From Sulfurimonas sp. RIFOXYD12_FULL_33_39 (GTDB taxonomy: Bacteria; Campylobacterota; Campylobacteria; Campylobacterales; Sulfurimonadaceae): DNA of 64,000 nucleotides. The stretch is taken from NCBI GenBank assembly GCA_001829785.1, contig MICF01000007.1, positions 62,001 to 126,000 on the forward strand, written 5' to 3'. Position numbers and translations under genes: made by a program. A model generated the notes under the pieces. The model saw only the letters and a program-made list of their open reading frames with translations, ran no database searches and was not told where the DNA came from. How positions within the stretch are numbered: position 1 is the stretch's first letter; every line of letters begins with the position of its first letter. Below are positions 36,045 to 45,373 of the stretch, one piece after another.

Positions 36045-36596
36045 ATGAATAGATATTTAATAACTTCAAGAGATTTTTACGGTGACATACCTGTCGTTTT
36101 TTCTCAAACTTTGCATAATCAGCTAAAAAAATATACACCTGAATATGTTTTATATAGAGATAAATTAAACAAAAATTACGATATTCAAGCAGCTTATTTT
36201 ATAAAAGTCTGCTCCGAATATAAAGAGACTAAAAGCTTTTTACATCAACATGTAGATTTGGCAAAGGAGCTTAATGCGACTGGGGTACATCTAACTTCAA
36301 GCCAGTTTGATGAGATAGAAAAAGCAAAAAATATTGGGCTTGAAGTTATCATAAGCACGCATACTCATCAAGAGGTTTTACGAGCTCAAAAACTAGGAGC
36401 AGATGCCGTGACATACAGTCCTATTTTTGCTTCTCCAAACAAGGGAGCGCCAAAAGGTATAGATGCCTTAAAAGAGCTTTTAGAAGTGTGTGATATAAGT
36501 GTTTTTGCTCTTGGCGGAATAGTAGATAAATCACATGTAGATATGATTGAACAGACAAAAGCTTACGGTTTTGCTTCAATTAGATATTTTTATTAA
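36045..36596 (+). CDS. ThiE/TenI-like thiamine phosphate synthase fold protein
   Basis: 183 residues of a TIM barrel related to thiamine phosphate synthase: TGVHLTSSQ, VIISTHTHQEVLRAQKLGADAVT-like, YSPIFASPNKGAPKG and FALGGIV are family elements. It is shorter than ThiE (about 205-220) and lacks an obvious N-terminal phosphate/HMP site, so it may be a TenI-type protein or a divergent ThiE. The end overlaps the convergent flavoprotein gene by 17 bp. Confidence 0.78.
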   Translation: MNRYLITSRDFYGDIPVVFSQTLHNQLKKYTPEYVLYRDKLNKNYDIQAAYFIKVCSEYKETKSFLHQHVDLAKELNATGVHLTSSQFDEIEKAKNIGLEVIISTHTHQEVLRAQKLGADAVTYSPIFASPNKGAPKGIDALKELLEVCDISVFALGGIVDKSHVDMIEQTKAYGFASIRYFY

Positions 36597-37830
36597 GTTG
36601 CCCTGCTAAATATCCTGAAGCAAAAGACCATTGGAGGTTATATCCTCCGCATGGACCGTCAAGATTCATAACCTCTCCGCAGAAATATAAACCGTTTATT
36701 ATTTTGCTCTGCATGGTTTTTGGCTCTATCTCTTTTAAGTCAATTCCGCCGCGTGTAATCATAGCCATTTTAAAACCGTCATGTCCGCTAACGGTTAACG
36801 GTGTCCATGCCAAAAGAGAAACAAGTTTTGCTTTTTGTGCACCTGATATTTTTTTGTAAGTTGTTTGAGGGTCTATATCTGCTAATTGACACAACTCGTT
36901 AGATATAGAAGTTGGAAGCAGGGTGCTTACCAGTTCTAGCATATTTACATGTGGATTTTTTAACATCTCGTTTTTTAGATGTTTAGTAATTTGCTCTTCA
37001 TTCATCCCTTTTGTCATGTTTAAAAGTATAGGCACTTCTCCGTATTTGTCTAATAGCGGGGTTATCTCTCTTGCAAAATCCAAAACTACCGGACCTCTGA
37101 TGCCGTTTTTTGTAAAAATCAAATCTCCTGTTGCTCTTAGTTTTTTATGTTTTTTTAAATCAACTCTAAGTTCAACTTTTGCAATTGTATCGGCGCGGCA
37201 GTTTGCAACCCACTCCTCTTTTGTTAAAAGTGGCATCATAGCAGGATGAAGCTGGGTTATTTTATGTCCTAGCTCTTTTGCTATTTCATAGCCATCTCCT
37301 TGGGCTCCTAAGGTAGGGTATCCAAGTCCTCCGGTTGCTATTACTATATTTTTTGCATTAAAGATTTGATGTGTAGTTTGAACCCCTGCTATTTTATTAT
37401 CTACATGTAAAAGTTTTTCTACCTTTTGAGACTTTAAAACTTCTATTTTTAGTCTTTGCATTTCGTTTTCTAGTGCAGATATTATTGTTTGCGAAGTGTG
37501 AGAGGTAGGAAAAACTCTAAAGCCATCGGGAGCATGAGTATCGACTCCTATCTCTTTAAAAAATTGTATTAAAGCTTTGTGGTCAAATAGATTTAGGGCA
37601 TCTTGCATAAAACGTCCGTCTCTGCCGAATTTTGCCATAAAATCTTCATTTGATAATGTATTTGTAAGATTACAGCGTCCCCCGCCGGTAGCTTTTAGTT
37701 TTGCACCGATTTGTGATAGTTTTTCTAAAAGCAGAACACTTTTTCTATCTCTTGCGGCAGTTATGGCAGCAATTATTCCAGCAGCTCCGGCTCCAACAAT
37801 GATAACATCATACTCTTTTTTTAAATCCAT
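36580..37830 (-). CDS. HI0933/BaiN-family flavoprotein
   Basis: 416 residues. The FAD site is DVIIVGAGAAGIIAAI, then the family signature KLKATGGGRCNLTN, an ATGGLGYPTLGAQGDGYE segment and a C-terminal GLYFCGEVMNLDGPCGGYN. Members of this group are NAD(P)H-dependent flavin oxidoreductases of unclear physiological role. It is divergent from the DTW-domain gene and convergent with the ThiE-like gene. Complete and normal in length. Confidence 0.88.
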   Translation of the reverse strand: MDLKKEYDVIIVGAGAAGIIAAITAARDRKSVLLLEKLSQIGAKLKATGGGRCNLTNTLSNEDFMAKFGRDGRFMQDALNLFDHKALIQFFKEIGVDTHAPDGFRVFPTSHTSQTIISALENEMQRLKIEVLKSQKVEKLLHVDNKIAGVQTTHQIFNAKNIVIATGGLGYPTLGAQGDGYEIAKELGHKITQLHPAMMPLLTKEEWVANCRADTIAKVELRVDLKKHKKLRATGDLIFTKNGIRGPVVLDFAREITPLLDKYGEVPILLNMTKGMNEEQITKHLKNEMLKNPHVNMLELVSTLLPTSISNELCQLADIDPQTTYKKISGAQKAKLVSLLAWTPLTVSGHDGFKMAMITRGGIDLKEIEPKTMQSKIINGLYFCGEVMNLDGPCGGYNLQWSFASGYLAGQLNKNI

Positions 37831-37871
37831 TCGATATTTTAGTATAATTCATATTATTTTACAGGTTGAAG

Positions 37872-38558
37872 ATGCAGACAATTTATGGTGATAGAGAAAA
37901 ATGTTATAACTGTTACAGACCAAAAATTTCATGTATGTGTCAACATGTTAATCCGATTGATACTAAAACAAAATTTATTATTCTTATGCATCCAAAAGAG
38001 TTTAAAAAAGTAAAAAACGGTACAGGTCATTTAACTCATCTCTCTTTAAAAAATTCAAAACTTTTTATCGGTACTGATTTTACAAACCATAAAGAGATAA
38101 ATAAAACAATCTCTACATGTAATTGTTACATACTTTATCCTTCAAAAGATGCGATAAATATAAGTAAACAAAGTTTATTTGAAGATAAAAGTACAGATAC
38201 GAACAAAGAAAGAGTAATATTTCTAATAGACTCTACATGGTCATGCTCCCTAAAAATGCTTAGAGATTCCAAAAATTTAAAGCAACTAAAACATATAAGT
38301 TTTGAGACTATTAAGCCCTCGGAATTTAAGATAAAACAACAGCCTCAGGAATATTGTTTATCAACGATAGAATCAACTTTAAGTGTTCTTGAAATTTTAA
38401 ATGAGCAGGGTATAGAAGATATAGATAAAAAGAGTATAGAAGGATTTTTAAACCCTTTTTATAACATGATAGAGTATCAAGTGAAGTGTATAGAAAATCC
38501 CCTAAGTAATGCAGTTAGATATAGAAAAAGAGATAATTTTAATTTTAGACAACAGTAG
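37872..38558 (+). CDS. DTW-domain tRNA-uridine aminocarboxypropyltransferase
   Basis: 228 residues. N-terminal zinc cysteines CYNCYRPKISCMC, HPKEFKKVKNGTG, and the DTW-type motif DSTWSCSLKM. Family members (TapT/YfiP) add the aminocarboxypropyl group of SAM to uridines in tRNA. A TTG at 37866 could extend the frame by two residues; the ATG at 37872 is chosen. Followed by the carbonic anhydrase gene 43 bp later, which has its own promoter. Confidence 0.83.
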   Translation: MQTIYGDREKCYNCYRPKISCMCQHVNPIDTKTKFIILMHPKEFKKVKNGTGHLTHLSLKNSKLFIGTDFTNHKEINKTISTCNCYILYPSKDAINISKQSLFEDKSTDTNKERVIFLIDSTWSCSLKMLRDSKNLKQLKHISFETIKPSEFKIKQQPQEYCLSTIESTLSVLEILNEQGIEDIDKKSIEGFLNPFYNMIEYQVKCIENPLSNAVRYRKRDNFNFRQQ

Positions 38559-38559
38559 T

Positions 38560-38565
38560 TATAAT
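38560..38565 (+). promoter_or_regulatory. -10 element upstream of the carbonic anhydrase gene
   Basis: TATAAT at 38560-38565, 36 bp upstream of the ATG at 38602; AAAGGG precedes that start codon. Confidence 0.4.
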
Positions 38566-38601
38566 AAATAACACATAAAAATTTGTTATAAAAGGGATTA
38601 T

Positions 38602-39360
38602 ATGAATGTGGGTAGAATTTTAGTAAACACTTTGGTCGCTATTTCTTTGAGCAGTGTTTTATCAGCTAGCGGTCACGGAACACATTGGGGTTATACAGGG
38701 CATGAAGGTCCTCAAAATTGGGGTTCGTTATCTGCTGATTACGGTCTGTGCAAAAGCGGTAAAAGCCAATCTCCGATAAATATCACTTCAAGCGTTACGG
38801 TTGAAGCAGGAGATTTAGAAAAAATAGTATTTGATTATAATACGGATATCTCATCGGTTATAAATAACGGTCATACGGTTCAGGTGAATTTTGATGAGGG
38901 AAGCACTATTATGGTTGATAATATAAAATTTCCATTAGTGCAATTTCATTTTCATACGCCAAGCGAAAATCAGATTGAGGGTAAAAAATTTCCGCTCGAA
39001 GGACATTTTGTACATGCTACAAAAGATGGCTCTTTAGCAGTAGTTGCTTTAATGTTTGAGGATGGGGCAGAAAATCCTTTTATAAAAAAAGTATGGACAA
39101 AAATGCCTCATGACGCAGGTAAAAAGGAGTCGTTAAGTATTTCTGCAAACGAAGTGAATGCACTTTTGCCGCAAGATAAATCTTATTACAGATTTAACGG
39201 TTCTTTAACGACTCCGCCGTGCAGTGAGGGTGTAAGATGGCTGGTTCTTAAAAATTATACAACAATCTCCAAAGAGCAAACAAAAGAGTTTTTAGAACTT
39301 TTTCATCATGCGAACAATAGACCGATTCAAAGCATAAATGCAAGAAAAGTAATAAAGTAA
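38602..39360 (+). CDS. periplasmic alpha-class carbonic anhydrase
   Basis: 252 residues with a signal peptide (about 1-21, ending VLSAS). Alpha-CA motifs: HWGYTGHEGPQNW, CKSGKSQSPINI, zinc histidines in QFHFHTPSEN and EGHFVHA, and FNGSLTTPPCSEGVRW; the two cysteines (CKSG and PCSEG) can form the usual disulfide. It interconverts CO2 and bicarbonate in the periplasm, useful to an autotroph or for pH control. The stop lies 7 bp from the convergent yggS end. Confidence 0.95.
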   Translation: MNVGRILVNTLVAISLSSVLSASGHGTHWGYTGHEGPQNWGSLSADYGLCKSGKSQSPINITSSVTVEAGDLEKIVFDYNTDISSVINNGHTVQVNFDEGSTIMVDNIKFPLVQFHFHTPSENQIEGKKFPLEGHFVHATKDGSLAVVALMFEDGAENPFIKKVWTKMPHDAGKKESLSISANEVNALLPQDKSYYRFNGSLTTPPCSEGVRWLVLKNYTTISKEQTKEFLELFHHANNRPIQSINARKVIK

Positions 39361-39367
39361 CTACCGT

Positions 39368-40042
39368 TTATTTATTAAACATAATAGAGCCGAGTCTTAT
39401 CATATTAGACCCGCACTCTATTGCAAGTTCAAAATCTCCGCTCATTCCCATGGAACAGATTGTCGCACCTTCAAGCTGTTTATAAATTTCGTAAGTTGTT
39501 TCAAAACTTTTTTTGATTAAAGCTTTATCTTCACTGTGCGCACCTATGCTCATTACACCTTTTAGATGAATATTCGGACACTCTTTTTCTATCTGTCTGT
39601 AAATTTCAATAGCATTTTCAGGTATAACGCCGTGCTTTGATTCCTCTTTTGCGGAGTTAATTTGAAGAAGTGCATCGAGTGTCATATCTCTTGCCTCTAG
39701 TTTTTTTTGTAGTTCATGTGCTAAGTCCAAAGAGTCAAGAGCATGAAATAGGGCAGGGTTGATATCTAGCAGATTGTTTATCTTGTTTTTTTGCAAATTT
39801 CCTACAAAATGCCACTCAATAGGCAACTCTTCAAGCTCACTGCTTTTTGCCTTTAGGTCTTGAACTTTGTTTTCGCCGAATGCTCTTTGACCTATTTTAT
39901 AGAGCTTTTCTATCTCTTTGGCAGTCGAATATTTACTGATTGCTACTATCTTTACAATATGGCGTTCGCCAAATCTTACTCTTGCAAATTCAACTCTTCT
40001 TATTACGTTGTCTATGTAAATTTTATACTCTTCTTGTGTCAT
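39368..40042 (-). CDS. YggS-type PLP homeostasis protein
   Basis: 224 residues of the COG0325/PLPBP family: PLP lysine in IVAISKYSTAKEIE, GENKVQDL, EWHFVGNLQKNKI, SMGMSGDFELAIECGSNMIRLG. It binds PLP and buffers B6 levels; no enzymatic activity is known. It starts 4 bp after the rseP stop, on the same strand, so pgsA-rseP-yggS forms one operon. Confidence 0.92.
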   Translation of the reverse strand: MTQEEYKIYIDNVIRRVEFARVRFGERHIVKIVAISKYSTAKEIEKLYKIGQRAFGENKVQDLKAKSSELEELPIEWHFVGNLQKNKINNLLDINPALFHALDSLDLAHELQKKLEARDMTLDALLQINSAKEESKHGVIPENAIEIYRQIEKECPNIHLKGVMSIGAHSEDKALIKKSFETTYEIYKQLEGATICSMGMSGDFELAIECGSNMIRLGSIMFNK

Positions 40043-40046
40043 CTCT

Positions 40047-41099
40047 TTATCCTATAAGTCTATTAATATCGTTATAAATTCCGAGTCCCATTAGTGAAAA
40101 AAGAACTACCCAACCTGCAATAGTGAGTTTGATAACTATAGCTTCACTTGCTTCTCTTTTAAAAATCAACTCATAAAAATTAAACATTATATGTCCGCCA
40201 TCAAGTGCAGGAATCGGAAGCAGATTTAAAACACCGAGGTTTACCGATATCAGTGCGGCAAAAAAGAGTACGCTCATCCATCCAGCAGCAGTAGCGTCAG
40301 ATGTAAGCTTGACTATGGATATAACTCCGCCAAGCTCTTTCGCAGGAACTTCTCCGACTAAAAGTTTTTTAACTCCGGTAAAAATCATAGTAGAGGCAAA
40401 AATAGTCTGCTCTGTCGCGTAAGATATTGTTTGGCTTGGACTTAATTCAAGTTTATGTGAAACTCCGGCACTGCCAATTCCTATCATTTTCTTTTGAATT
40501 ACTTCATTGAACATATTTGTGCTTTGGGTTATTTTAGGCGTCAATACTACATGTTGAATAAACCCGCCTCTCTCAATCTCAAAATCAAGTGAACCTTCGG
40601 ATGTTTCAATAATTTTTGCCATCTCATTCCACGTGGTAATCTGTATGCCGTTTATAGAGCGCACCGTATCGTTTGACTCTACTCCTGAGATAAATGCAGG
40701 AGAATCTTTAACAACATTTCCTATTACGGGAGAGAGTATTTCAGGACCGCCAAGAGCAATTATAAAATAGAGAAAAAACGCTAAAACAAAGTTTGCAAGA
40801 GGACCTGCAAGAAGGATAAATATCTTTTGAGATGGAGATTTTACGTTGTAGCTGTCGCTGTCATAGCTTTTTTTAGTAGGGTCGCTATCATCTTGACCCT
40901 TCATTTTGACATATCCGCCAAGAGGGAAAAGTGCCAACTTCCACTCCGTTCCCCATTTATGAAATGAGGCAATTTTTCGCCCGAAGCCTATGCTAAAAGT
41001 CTCGACATAAACACCCATTAGACGCGCTGCAGTGTAGTGACCTAGTTCATGAAAAAATATAAGTGCCGATAAGACTAAAAGAGATACTATAAAACTCAT
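40047..41099 (-). CDS. rseP: site-2 membrane metalloprotease RseP
   Basis: 350 residues, four membrane helices. Zinc motif HELGH near residue 17, one PDZ domain (about 120-200, ISGVESNDTVRSING), and the third zinc ligand in NLLPIPALDGGH. It cleaves membrane-embedded anti-sigma factors or leftover signal peptides. It overlaps pgsA by 4 bp and precedes yggS. Confidence 0.95.
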   Translation of the reverse strand: MSFIVSLLVLSALIFFHELGHYTAARLMGVYVETFSIGFGRKIASFHKWGTEWKLALFPLGGYVKMKGQDDSDPTKKSYDSDSYNVKSPSQKIFILLAGPLANFVLAFFLYFIIALGGPEILSPVIGNVVKDSPAFISGVESNDTVRSINGIQITTWNEMAKIIETSEGSLDFEIERGGFIQHVVLTPKITQSTNMFNEVIQKKMIGIGSAGVSHKLELSPSQTISYATEQTIFASTMIFTGVKKLLVGEVPAKELGGVISIVKLTSDATAAGWMSVLFFAALISVNLGVLNLLPIPALDGGHIMFNFYELIFKREASEAIVIKLTIAGWVVLFSLMGLGIYNDINRLIG

Positions 41100-41650
41100 T
41101 GATTTTTACCTTTTAAAAGAGAAGCTCTAAATCCGTAAAGATACTCAAACCCTGAATAGAGCGTAAGTGCAACGGCAAACCATAAAAGTTCAGTACCGTA
41201 TGGCCAGTGCATAAGTAAAAATCCTATTGCAAACATCTGAGCTACAGTTTTAATTTTTCCTGCCCACGACGCTTTTACGCTAAGGCCTTCACTAACTGCA
41301 ACAGTACGAATACCTGTTATAAACAGCTCTCTGATTATTATAATATAAATTGCCCACGCACTAGCTTCCCCAATCATCATAAGCCCTAAAAAAGCGGCAA
41401 TCGTGAGCATTTTATCGGCAAGAGGGTCGATTATAGCGCCAAGCATAGTCATCTGATTCCACTCTCTGGCGATATAACCGTCAAAAAAATCAGTAACACT
41501 AGCAAGTACAAACAGTAATGAAGCTGTGTAATAGTTCCAAGATATATGATAACCGTTTTGTGTAAAAAAATCAGGATTTAAAATTATCCAGAACATAAGA
41601 GGCGCTAAAAGGATACGTAAAAACGCTAAGAGATTAGGAAGATTTAACAA
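41096..41650 (-). CDS. pgsA: CDP-diacylglycerol-glycerol-3-phosphate 3-phosphatidyltransferase
   Basis: 184 residues, membrane protein. The CDP-alcohol phosphotransferase motif is complete: TDFFDGYIAREWNQMTMLGA then IDPLADK (D-G-x2-A-R-x8-G-x3-D-x3-D). It makes phosphatidylglycerol phosphate. First gene of pgsA-rseP-yggS. Confidence 0.95.
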   Translation of the reverse strand: MLNLPNLLAFLRILLAPLMFWIILNPDFFTQNGYHISWNYYTASLLFVLASVTDFFDGYIAREWNQMTMLGAIIDPLADKMLTIAAFLGLMMIGEASAWAIYIIIIRELFITGIRTVAVSEGLSVKASWAGKIKTVAQMFAIGFLLMHWPYGTELLWFAVALTLYSGFEYLYGFRASLLKGKNQ

Positions 41651-41724
41651 AAAAAGCCTTGTTTATTTATTTGCGTATTTTAACTTTTTGGCTCTTAATT
41701 TAGGCTTGACAAGTATTATTATCC

Positions 41725-41754
41725 TTGACAATAGATTTATATCTTAGATATTAT
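41725..41754 (+). promoter_or_regulatory. sigma-70 promoter of the ACP-PlsC gene
   Basis: TTGACA at 41725-41730 and TATTAT at 41749-41754 with an 18 bp spacer, 27 bp upstream of the start codon at 41781. An unusually complete -35 for this AT-rich genome. Confidence 0.6.
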
Positions 41755-41780
41755 TAAAAAAGATATAAAGGTGGAAAAAT

Positions 41781-42950
41781 ATGGATTTAAATAAAATAAA
41801 AGAGCAGGTACTCTCTTATACTTCTTATATAAAAGAATTAACGATAATTATACAAAACGGTTACCCATTTGCATTGGTTACACCGGATTTTGAAGCTCTA
41901 AAAAGAGCAAAAATTATAAATATAGAAGAGGAGATAAGATGGTATGCGATTGAGCTTTACAACATGAAAGCAGATGAGCAGGAAAAGATAAAAGGGTATG
42001 AGATTTTGACGACGCCTATTTTAAAAACAGAGGATGAGCCAAATGACGAGATTTACACTGTTTTAAAATTATATGTCTCTACGTTAAGCACAAATGAAAT
42101 TTTTCCATCTTCGCATTTGGAACTTGACTTAGGACTTGATTCACTCAACTATGTAGAGCTTTTTGTATTTATACAAGAGAGTTTTGGAGTTAAAATTGAT
42201 GAAGCGATATTTTCAAACATTATGAGCATGGAATCTCTTTACATGTATATAAAAAATAGGAGTTTACATGTTAAAAATTTTCAATTTAGATGGGAAGATA
42301 TTTTAGCGCAAAATATTGATGAGAAATTGGTATATTCGCCATTTATAATGACTTTATATAAAACTTTTCTCTATCCGATTTTTAAATTATATTTTCGTCT
42401 TGAGGTCAAGGGAAGAGAAAATATATTATCATCTACATGTATAATCGCACCGTCTCATCAAAGTATGCTTGACGGTTTTTTAATAGAATCGATACTGCCT
42501 TATAAAATTTTAAAAAAGAGTTTCTTTTTGGCATATAAACAGGTTTTTGGTACTACACTTTTGGAACCGATTTCAAGAAACGGACAGACGATATTAATAG
42601 ATGCAAACGAAAACCTTAAACATACCATGCAGTACTGCGCATTGCCGATAAAATCAGGAAATAATCTCGTTATTTTTCCTGAGGGTGCTAGAACGCGTGA
42701 CGGAGAGCTTTTAGAGTTTAGACCGTATTTTGCAATGCTTAGCAAAACTTTTGACGTGCCTATTGTTCCCGTTATGATTGACGGTTCTTACGAAGCCCTA
42801 AAAGCAGGCAAGTTATTTCCAAGACCAAAAAAAATAAAAGTCGTTTTTTTAAAACCGATATATCCAAATGGTTTAAACTATAATGAGATAACTGCATTGG
42901 TAAGAGAATCGATAGAGAGAGAACTAAAGCAAAAATCAGTTATGAACTAG
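41781..42950 (+). CDS. acyl carrier protein - PlsC acyltransferase fusion with AMP-ligase tail
   Basis: 389 residues. Residues 1-90 resemble only the C-terminal subdomain of acyl-AMP ligases (ALVTPDFEALKRAKI, IEEEIRWYAIELYN). Residues of about 95-160 are an acyl carrier domain with the phosphopantetheine Ser in DLGLDSLNYVEL. From about 190 there is a PlsC acyltransferase with HQSMLDG (HX4D) and FPEGARTRDGELLEF. The main ligase domain and its catalytic lysine are absent. Promoter and AAAGGTGG are present upstream, so this is the natural gene start. It probably acylates lysophosphatidate or a related acceptor. Confidence 0.82.
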   Translation: MDLNKIKEQVLSYTSYIKELTIIIQNGYPFALVTPDFEALKRAKIINIEEEIRWYAIELYNMKADEQEKIKGYEILTTPILKTEDEPNDEIYTVLKLYVSTLSTNEIFPSSHLELDLGLDSLNYVELFVFIQESFGVKIDEAIFSNIMSMESLYMYIKNRSLHVKNFQFRWEDILAQNIDEKLVYSPFIMTLYKTFLYPIFKLYFRLEVKGRENILSSTCIIAPSHQSMLDGFLIESILPYKILKKSFFLAYKQVFGTTLLEPISRNGQTILIDANENLKHTMQYCALPIKSGNNLVIFPEGARTRDGELLEFRPYFAMLSKTFDVPIVPVMIDGSYEALKAGKLFPRPKKIKVVFLKPIYPNGLNYNEITALVRESIERELKQKSVMN

Positions 42951-44213
42951 AGCATCATGTAATTCTTTTTCGCCTTTTTCTTCATCTACAAAGTATAATA
43001 AAGCTCCGCCTAAGATGAACAAAACGGATATCGAGGCTATAGAGATACGTGAACTATGAGTAAACAGAGCAACGCCGGCTATCAGTAAAGGTCCAAAGAT
43101 TGCAGCAAACTTACCCATAAAATTGTAAAAAGCAAAAAATTCCGCAGAGTACTCCTTTGGAATCATTTTTGAGTAGTATGAGCGGCTAAGTGCTTGAATA
43201 CCGCCTTGAACAAGTGCAATCATAACGGCAAGTATATAAAACTCATATACTTCTTGCATCAGTGAAGCTAGTGTAATAATAAGTAGATAAATTCCGATTG
43301 CAAGATATATCGCTTTTTTTGTATCCCAAAAGTGTGCTATTTTTGTAAAAATAAGAGTAGCAGGAAAACCGATAAATTGAACAAGAAGCAGTGCAAATAT
43401 CAGATTTTTAGAATCAAATCCAAGAGCCATTCCATAATCAACAGCCATTCGAATAATAGTGTCAACACCGTCAATATATAGCCAATAAGCAACCAAAAAA
43501 AGAGCTACATGTTTTAGTTTCGTGATTTTTCTAAAGGTGTTTTTTAATCTTATGTAACCGTCTTTAAAATGGTTATGAGTTTTTTTATCTGCTTTTTGCT
43601 CCTCTTTTACAAACAGCATCAGCGGAATCGAAAATATAGCCCACCAGATAGCTACGCTAATAAATGACGCTTTTACGGCAGCAGCATTACTCTCTAAACC
43701 AAAAAAAGCGTAATCCTGCACCATCCATACATTTAAACTAAAAAGAATCCCGCCTCCTAGATAACCAAGAGAAAAGCCGAGTCCTGAGACAAAATCTACA
43801 TTTTTTTTACTTGAGACGGATTGTAAAAGTCCGTCATAAAACGTATTTGAACCCATAAAACCGATATTGCCGAGAATATAGATAAAAGCCGCCATCTGCC
43901 ACTCGCCTTCTTGTACAAGCGACATTGAGGCACTCATCAAAATACCCAAAAAGGCAAATATAAATAAGAAGCGTTTTTTAAATGAAGCTGCATCCGCAAT
44001 AGCACCTAAAAGAGGTGCAATTAGAACAATAATGAGACTAGATACGGAATTGGCTATGCCAAGCTGTGCGGTGCTGAGGGTTACATCGGTTTGAGAGCTA
44101 TAATATGATTTGAAAAAGAGTGGAAAAAAACCTGCCATAACAGTTGTTGCATAAGCAGAATTTGCCCAGTCATAAAGTGCCCACGAGTAAACACTTTTTT
44201 TCTCACTTTGCAT
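42936..44213 (-). CDS. UMF1-family MFS transporter
   Basis: 425 residues, about 12 transmembrane helices. The N-terminal VYSWALYDWANSAYATTVM is the signature of the UMF1 (Atg22-like) family. Charged loops and IPKEYSAEFFAFYNFMGKFA match the family. Substrate unknown; relatives may move amino acids. AGAGG lies 6 nt before the ATG at 44213, preferred over the GTG at 44219. The 3' end overlaps the ACP-PlsC gene by 15 bp. Confidence 0.88.
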   Translation of the reverse strand: MQSEKKSVYSWALYDWANSAYATTVMAGFFPLFFKSYYSSQTDVTLSTAQLGIANSVSSLIIVLIAPLLGAIADAASFKKRFLFIFAFLGILMSASMSLVQEGEWQMAAFIYILGNIGFMGSNTFYDGLLQSVSSKKNVDFVSGLGFSLGYLGGGILFSLNVWMVQDYAFFGLESNAAAVKASFISVAIWWAIFSIPLMLFVKEEQKADKKTHNHFKDGYIRLKNTFRKITKLKHVALFLVAYWLYIDGVDTIIRMAVDYGMALGFDSKNLIFALLLVQFIGFPATLIFTKIAHFWDTKKAIYLAIGIYLLIITLASLMQEVYEFYILAVMIALVQGGIQALSRSYYSKMIPKEYSAEFFAFYNFMGKFAAIFGPLLIAGVALFTHSSRISIASISVLFILGGALLYFVDEEKGEKELHDALVHN

Positions 44214-44305
44214 ATACACCTCTGCTTAATATCATATTTTCTATATTGAATTGTCAATTTTACCACAAAAGCATATATTGAATAAAATAAATGATAGAAT
44301 AAGAT

Positions 44306-45073
44306 ATGAATTTTTTAAAATTACTCAATTTATCGGGTTTATTCGCCGCACACAGAGGTGCTCGTTCTATCGCACCTGAAAATACTCTTTTGGCATTAAA
44401 AAAGAGTGTAGGGCATTGTGATTTTGTTGAAGTGGATGTGCAGTTAAGCAGTGATGAAGTTGCTATTATTATGCATGACGATACGCTAGAGAGAACTACA
44501 AATATCAGTCAAATCGACTCTTTAAAATCTCGAAAGCCATATAGAGTTTGCGACTTTACATTTGAAGAACTTAAAACTCTTGACTATGGAAGCTGGTTTT
44601 ATAAAGAAAAAAAGCAAAAAGAAGCAGTGCTTACGCTACATGATACTTTGGCATTTATAAAAAAGAATGAGATGTTTATAAATGTAGAAATTAAAGATAT
44701 GTATGGTCTATTTGACGATGAAAAAGTAGTTTCAATCGTTATTGATGAGATTAAAAAAACAGACATGTTGCAAAGTGTTTTGATTTCTTCATTTAGACAT
44801 GAGTATTTGAAAATATTGAAAGAAAAATTGCCTGATATACCGACTGCCGTTTTGGTTGAAGATAGTCATCCCGATAATTTAATAGAGTATTTAAAAGAGT
44901 TAAGGGCAGATGCATACAGTTTTAATAATGAGTTGGCTGATGAGAAGATTGTCAAAAAGTTAAGAGAAGCGGGATTTTATGTAGGCGTATATACAGTTAA
45001 TGACTTTGAACGAGTTAAAGAGTTGTTTGGTATGGGTGTTAATTATATCTTTAGCGATATTTTATATAAATAA
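44306..45073 (+). CDS. glycerophosphodiester phosphodiesterase
   Basis: 255 residues of the GDPD TIM barrel: AAHRGARSIAPENTLLA, VEVDVQLSSD, MHDDTLERTT, NVEIKD and VYTVND. All catalytic elements (His-Arg, Glu-Asn, Glu-x-Asp, His) are present. No signal peptide, so a cytoplasmic UgpQ-like role in releasing glycerol 3-phosphate is likely. First of a run GDPD, DnaJ-like, ald, pcm, amrS. Confidence 0.93.
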   Translation: MNFLKLLNLSGLFAAHRGARSIAPENTLLALKKSVGHCDFVEVDVQLSSDEVAIIMHDDTLERTTNISQIDSLKSRKPYRVCDFTFEELKTLDYGSWFYKEKKQKEAVLTLHDTLAFIKKNEMFINVEIKDMYGLFDDEKVVSIVIDEIKKTDMLQSVLISSFRHEYLKILKEKLPDIPTAVLVEDSHPDNLIEYLKELRADAYSFNNELADEKIVKKLREAGFYVGVYTVNDFERVKELFGMGVNYIFSDILYK

Positions 45074-45086
45074 TATGGAAATGTAG

Positions 45087-45359
45087 ATGAATTACGAGAA
45101 GTTTGAAAAAGCTCTTGAAGTTTTAGATATTGTTACTCGCATAACGCAGAGTGAGCTAAAAGAGAAGTACCTTAAACTCTCAAAAATCTATCATCCCGAT
45201 ATGCCGGATGGAGATGCAAAAAAATTTAAAGAGATAAATGAAGCGTATAAACTTGTAAATTCTTATATGCAAAATTTTAGATTTCAGTTGGATGAGGATG
45301 AGTTCTATGGGCAAAATCCTTTTTCTAGAAAATCAAAGGATTGGTTTTACAGTTATTGA
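45087..45359 (+). CDS. small J-domain protein
   Basis: 90 residues, essentially only a J domain: LKLSKIYHPDMPDG holds the HPD tripeptide and FKEINEAYKLV the last helix. No Gly/Phe region or zinc domain. It likely stimulates an Hsp70 on a specific client. It lies 13 bp after the GDPD gene and 14 bp before ald. Confidence 0.85.
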   Translation: MNYEKFEKALEVLDIVTRITQSELKEKYLKLSKIYHPDMPDGDAKKFKEINEAYKLVNSYMQNFRFQLDEDEFYGQNPFSRKSKDWFYSY

Positions 45360-45373
45360 TTTAGGAGCAAAAT

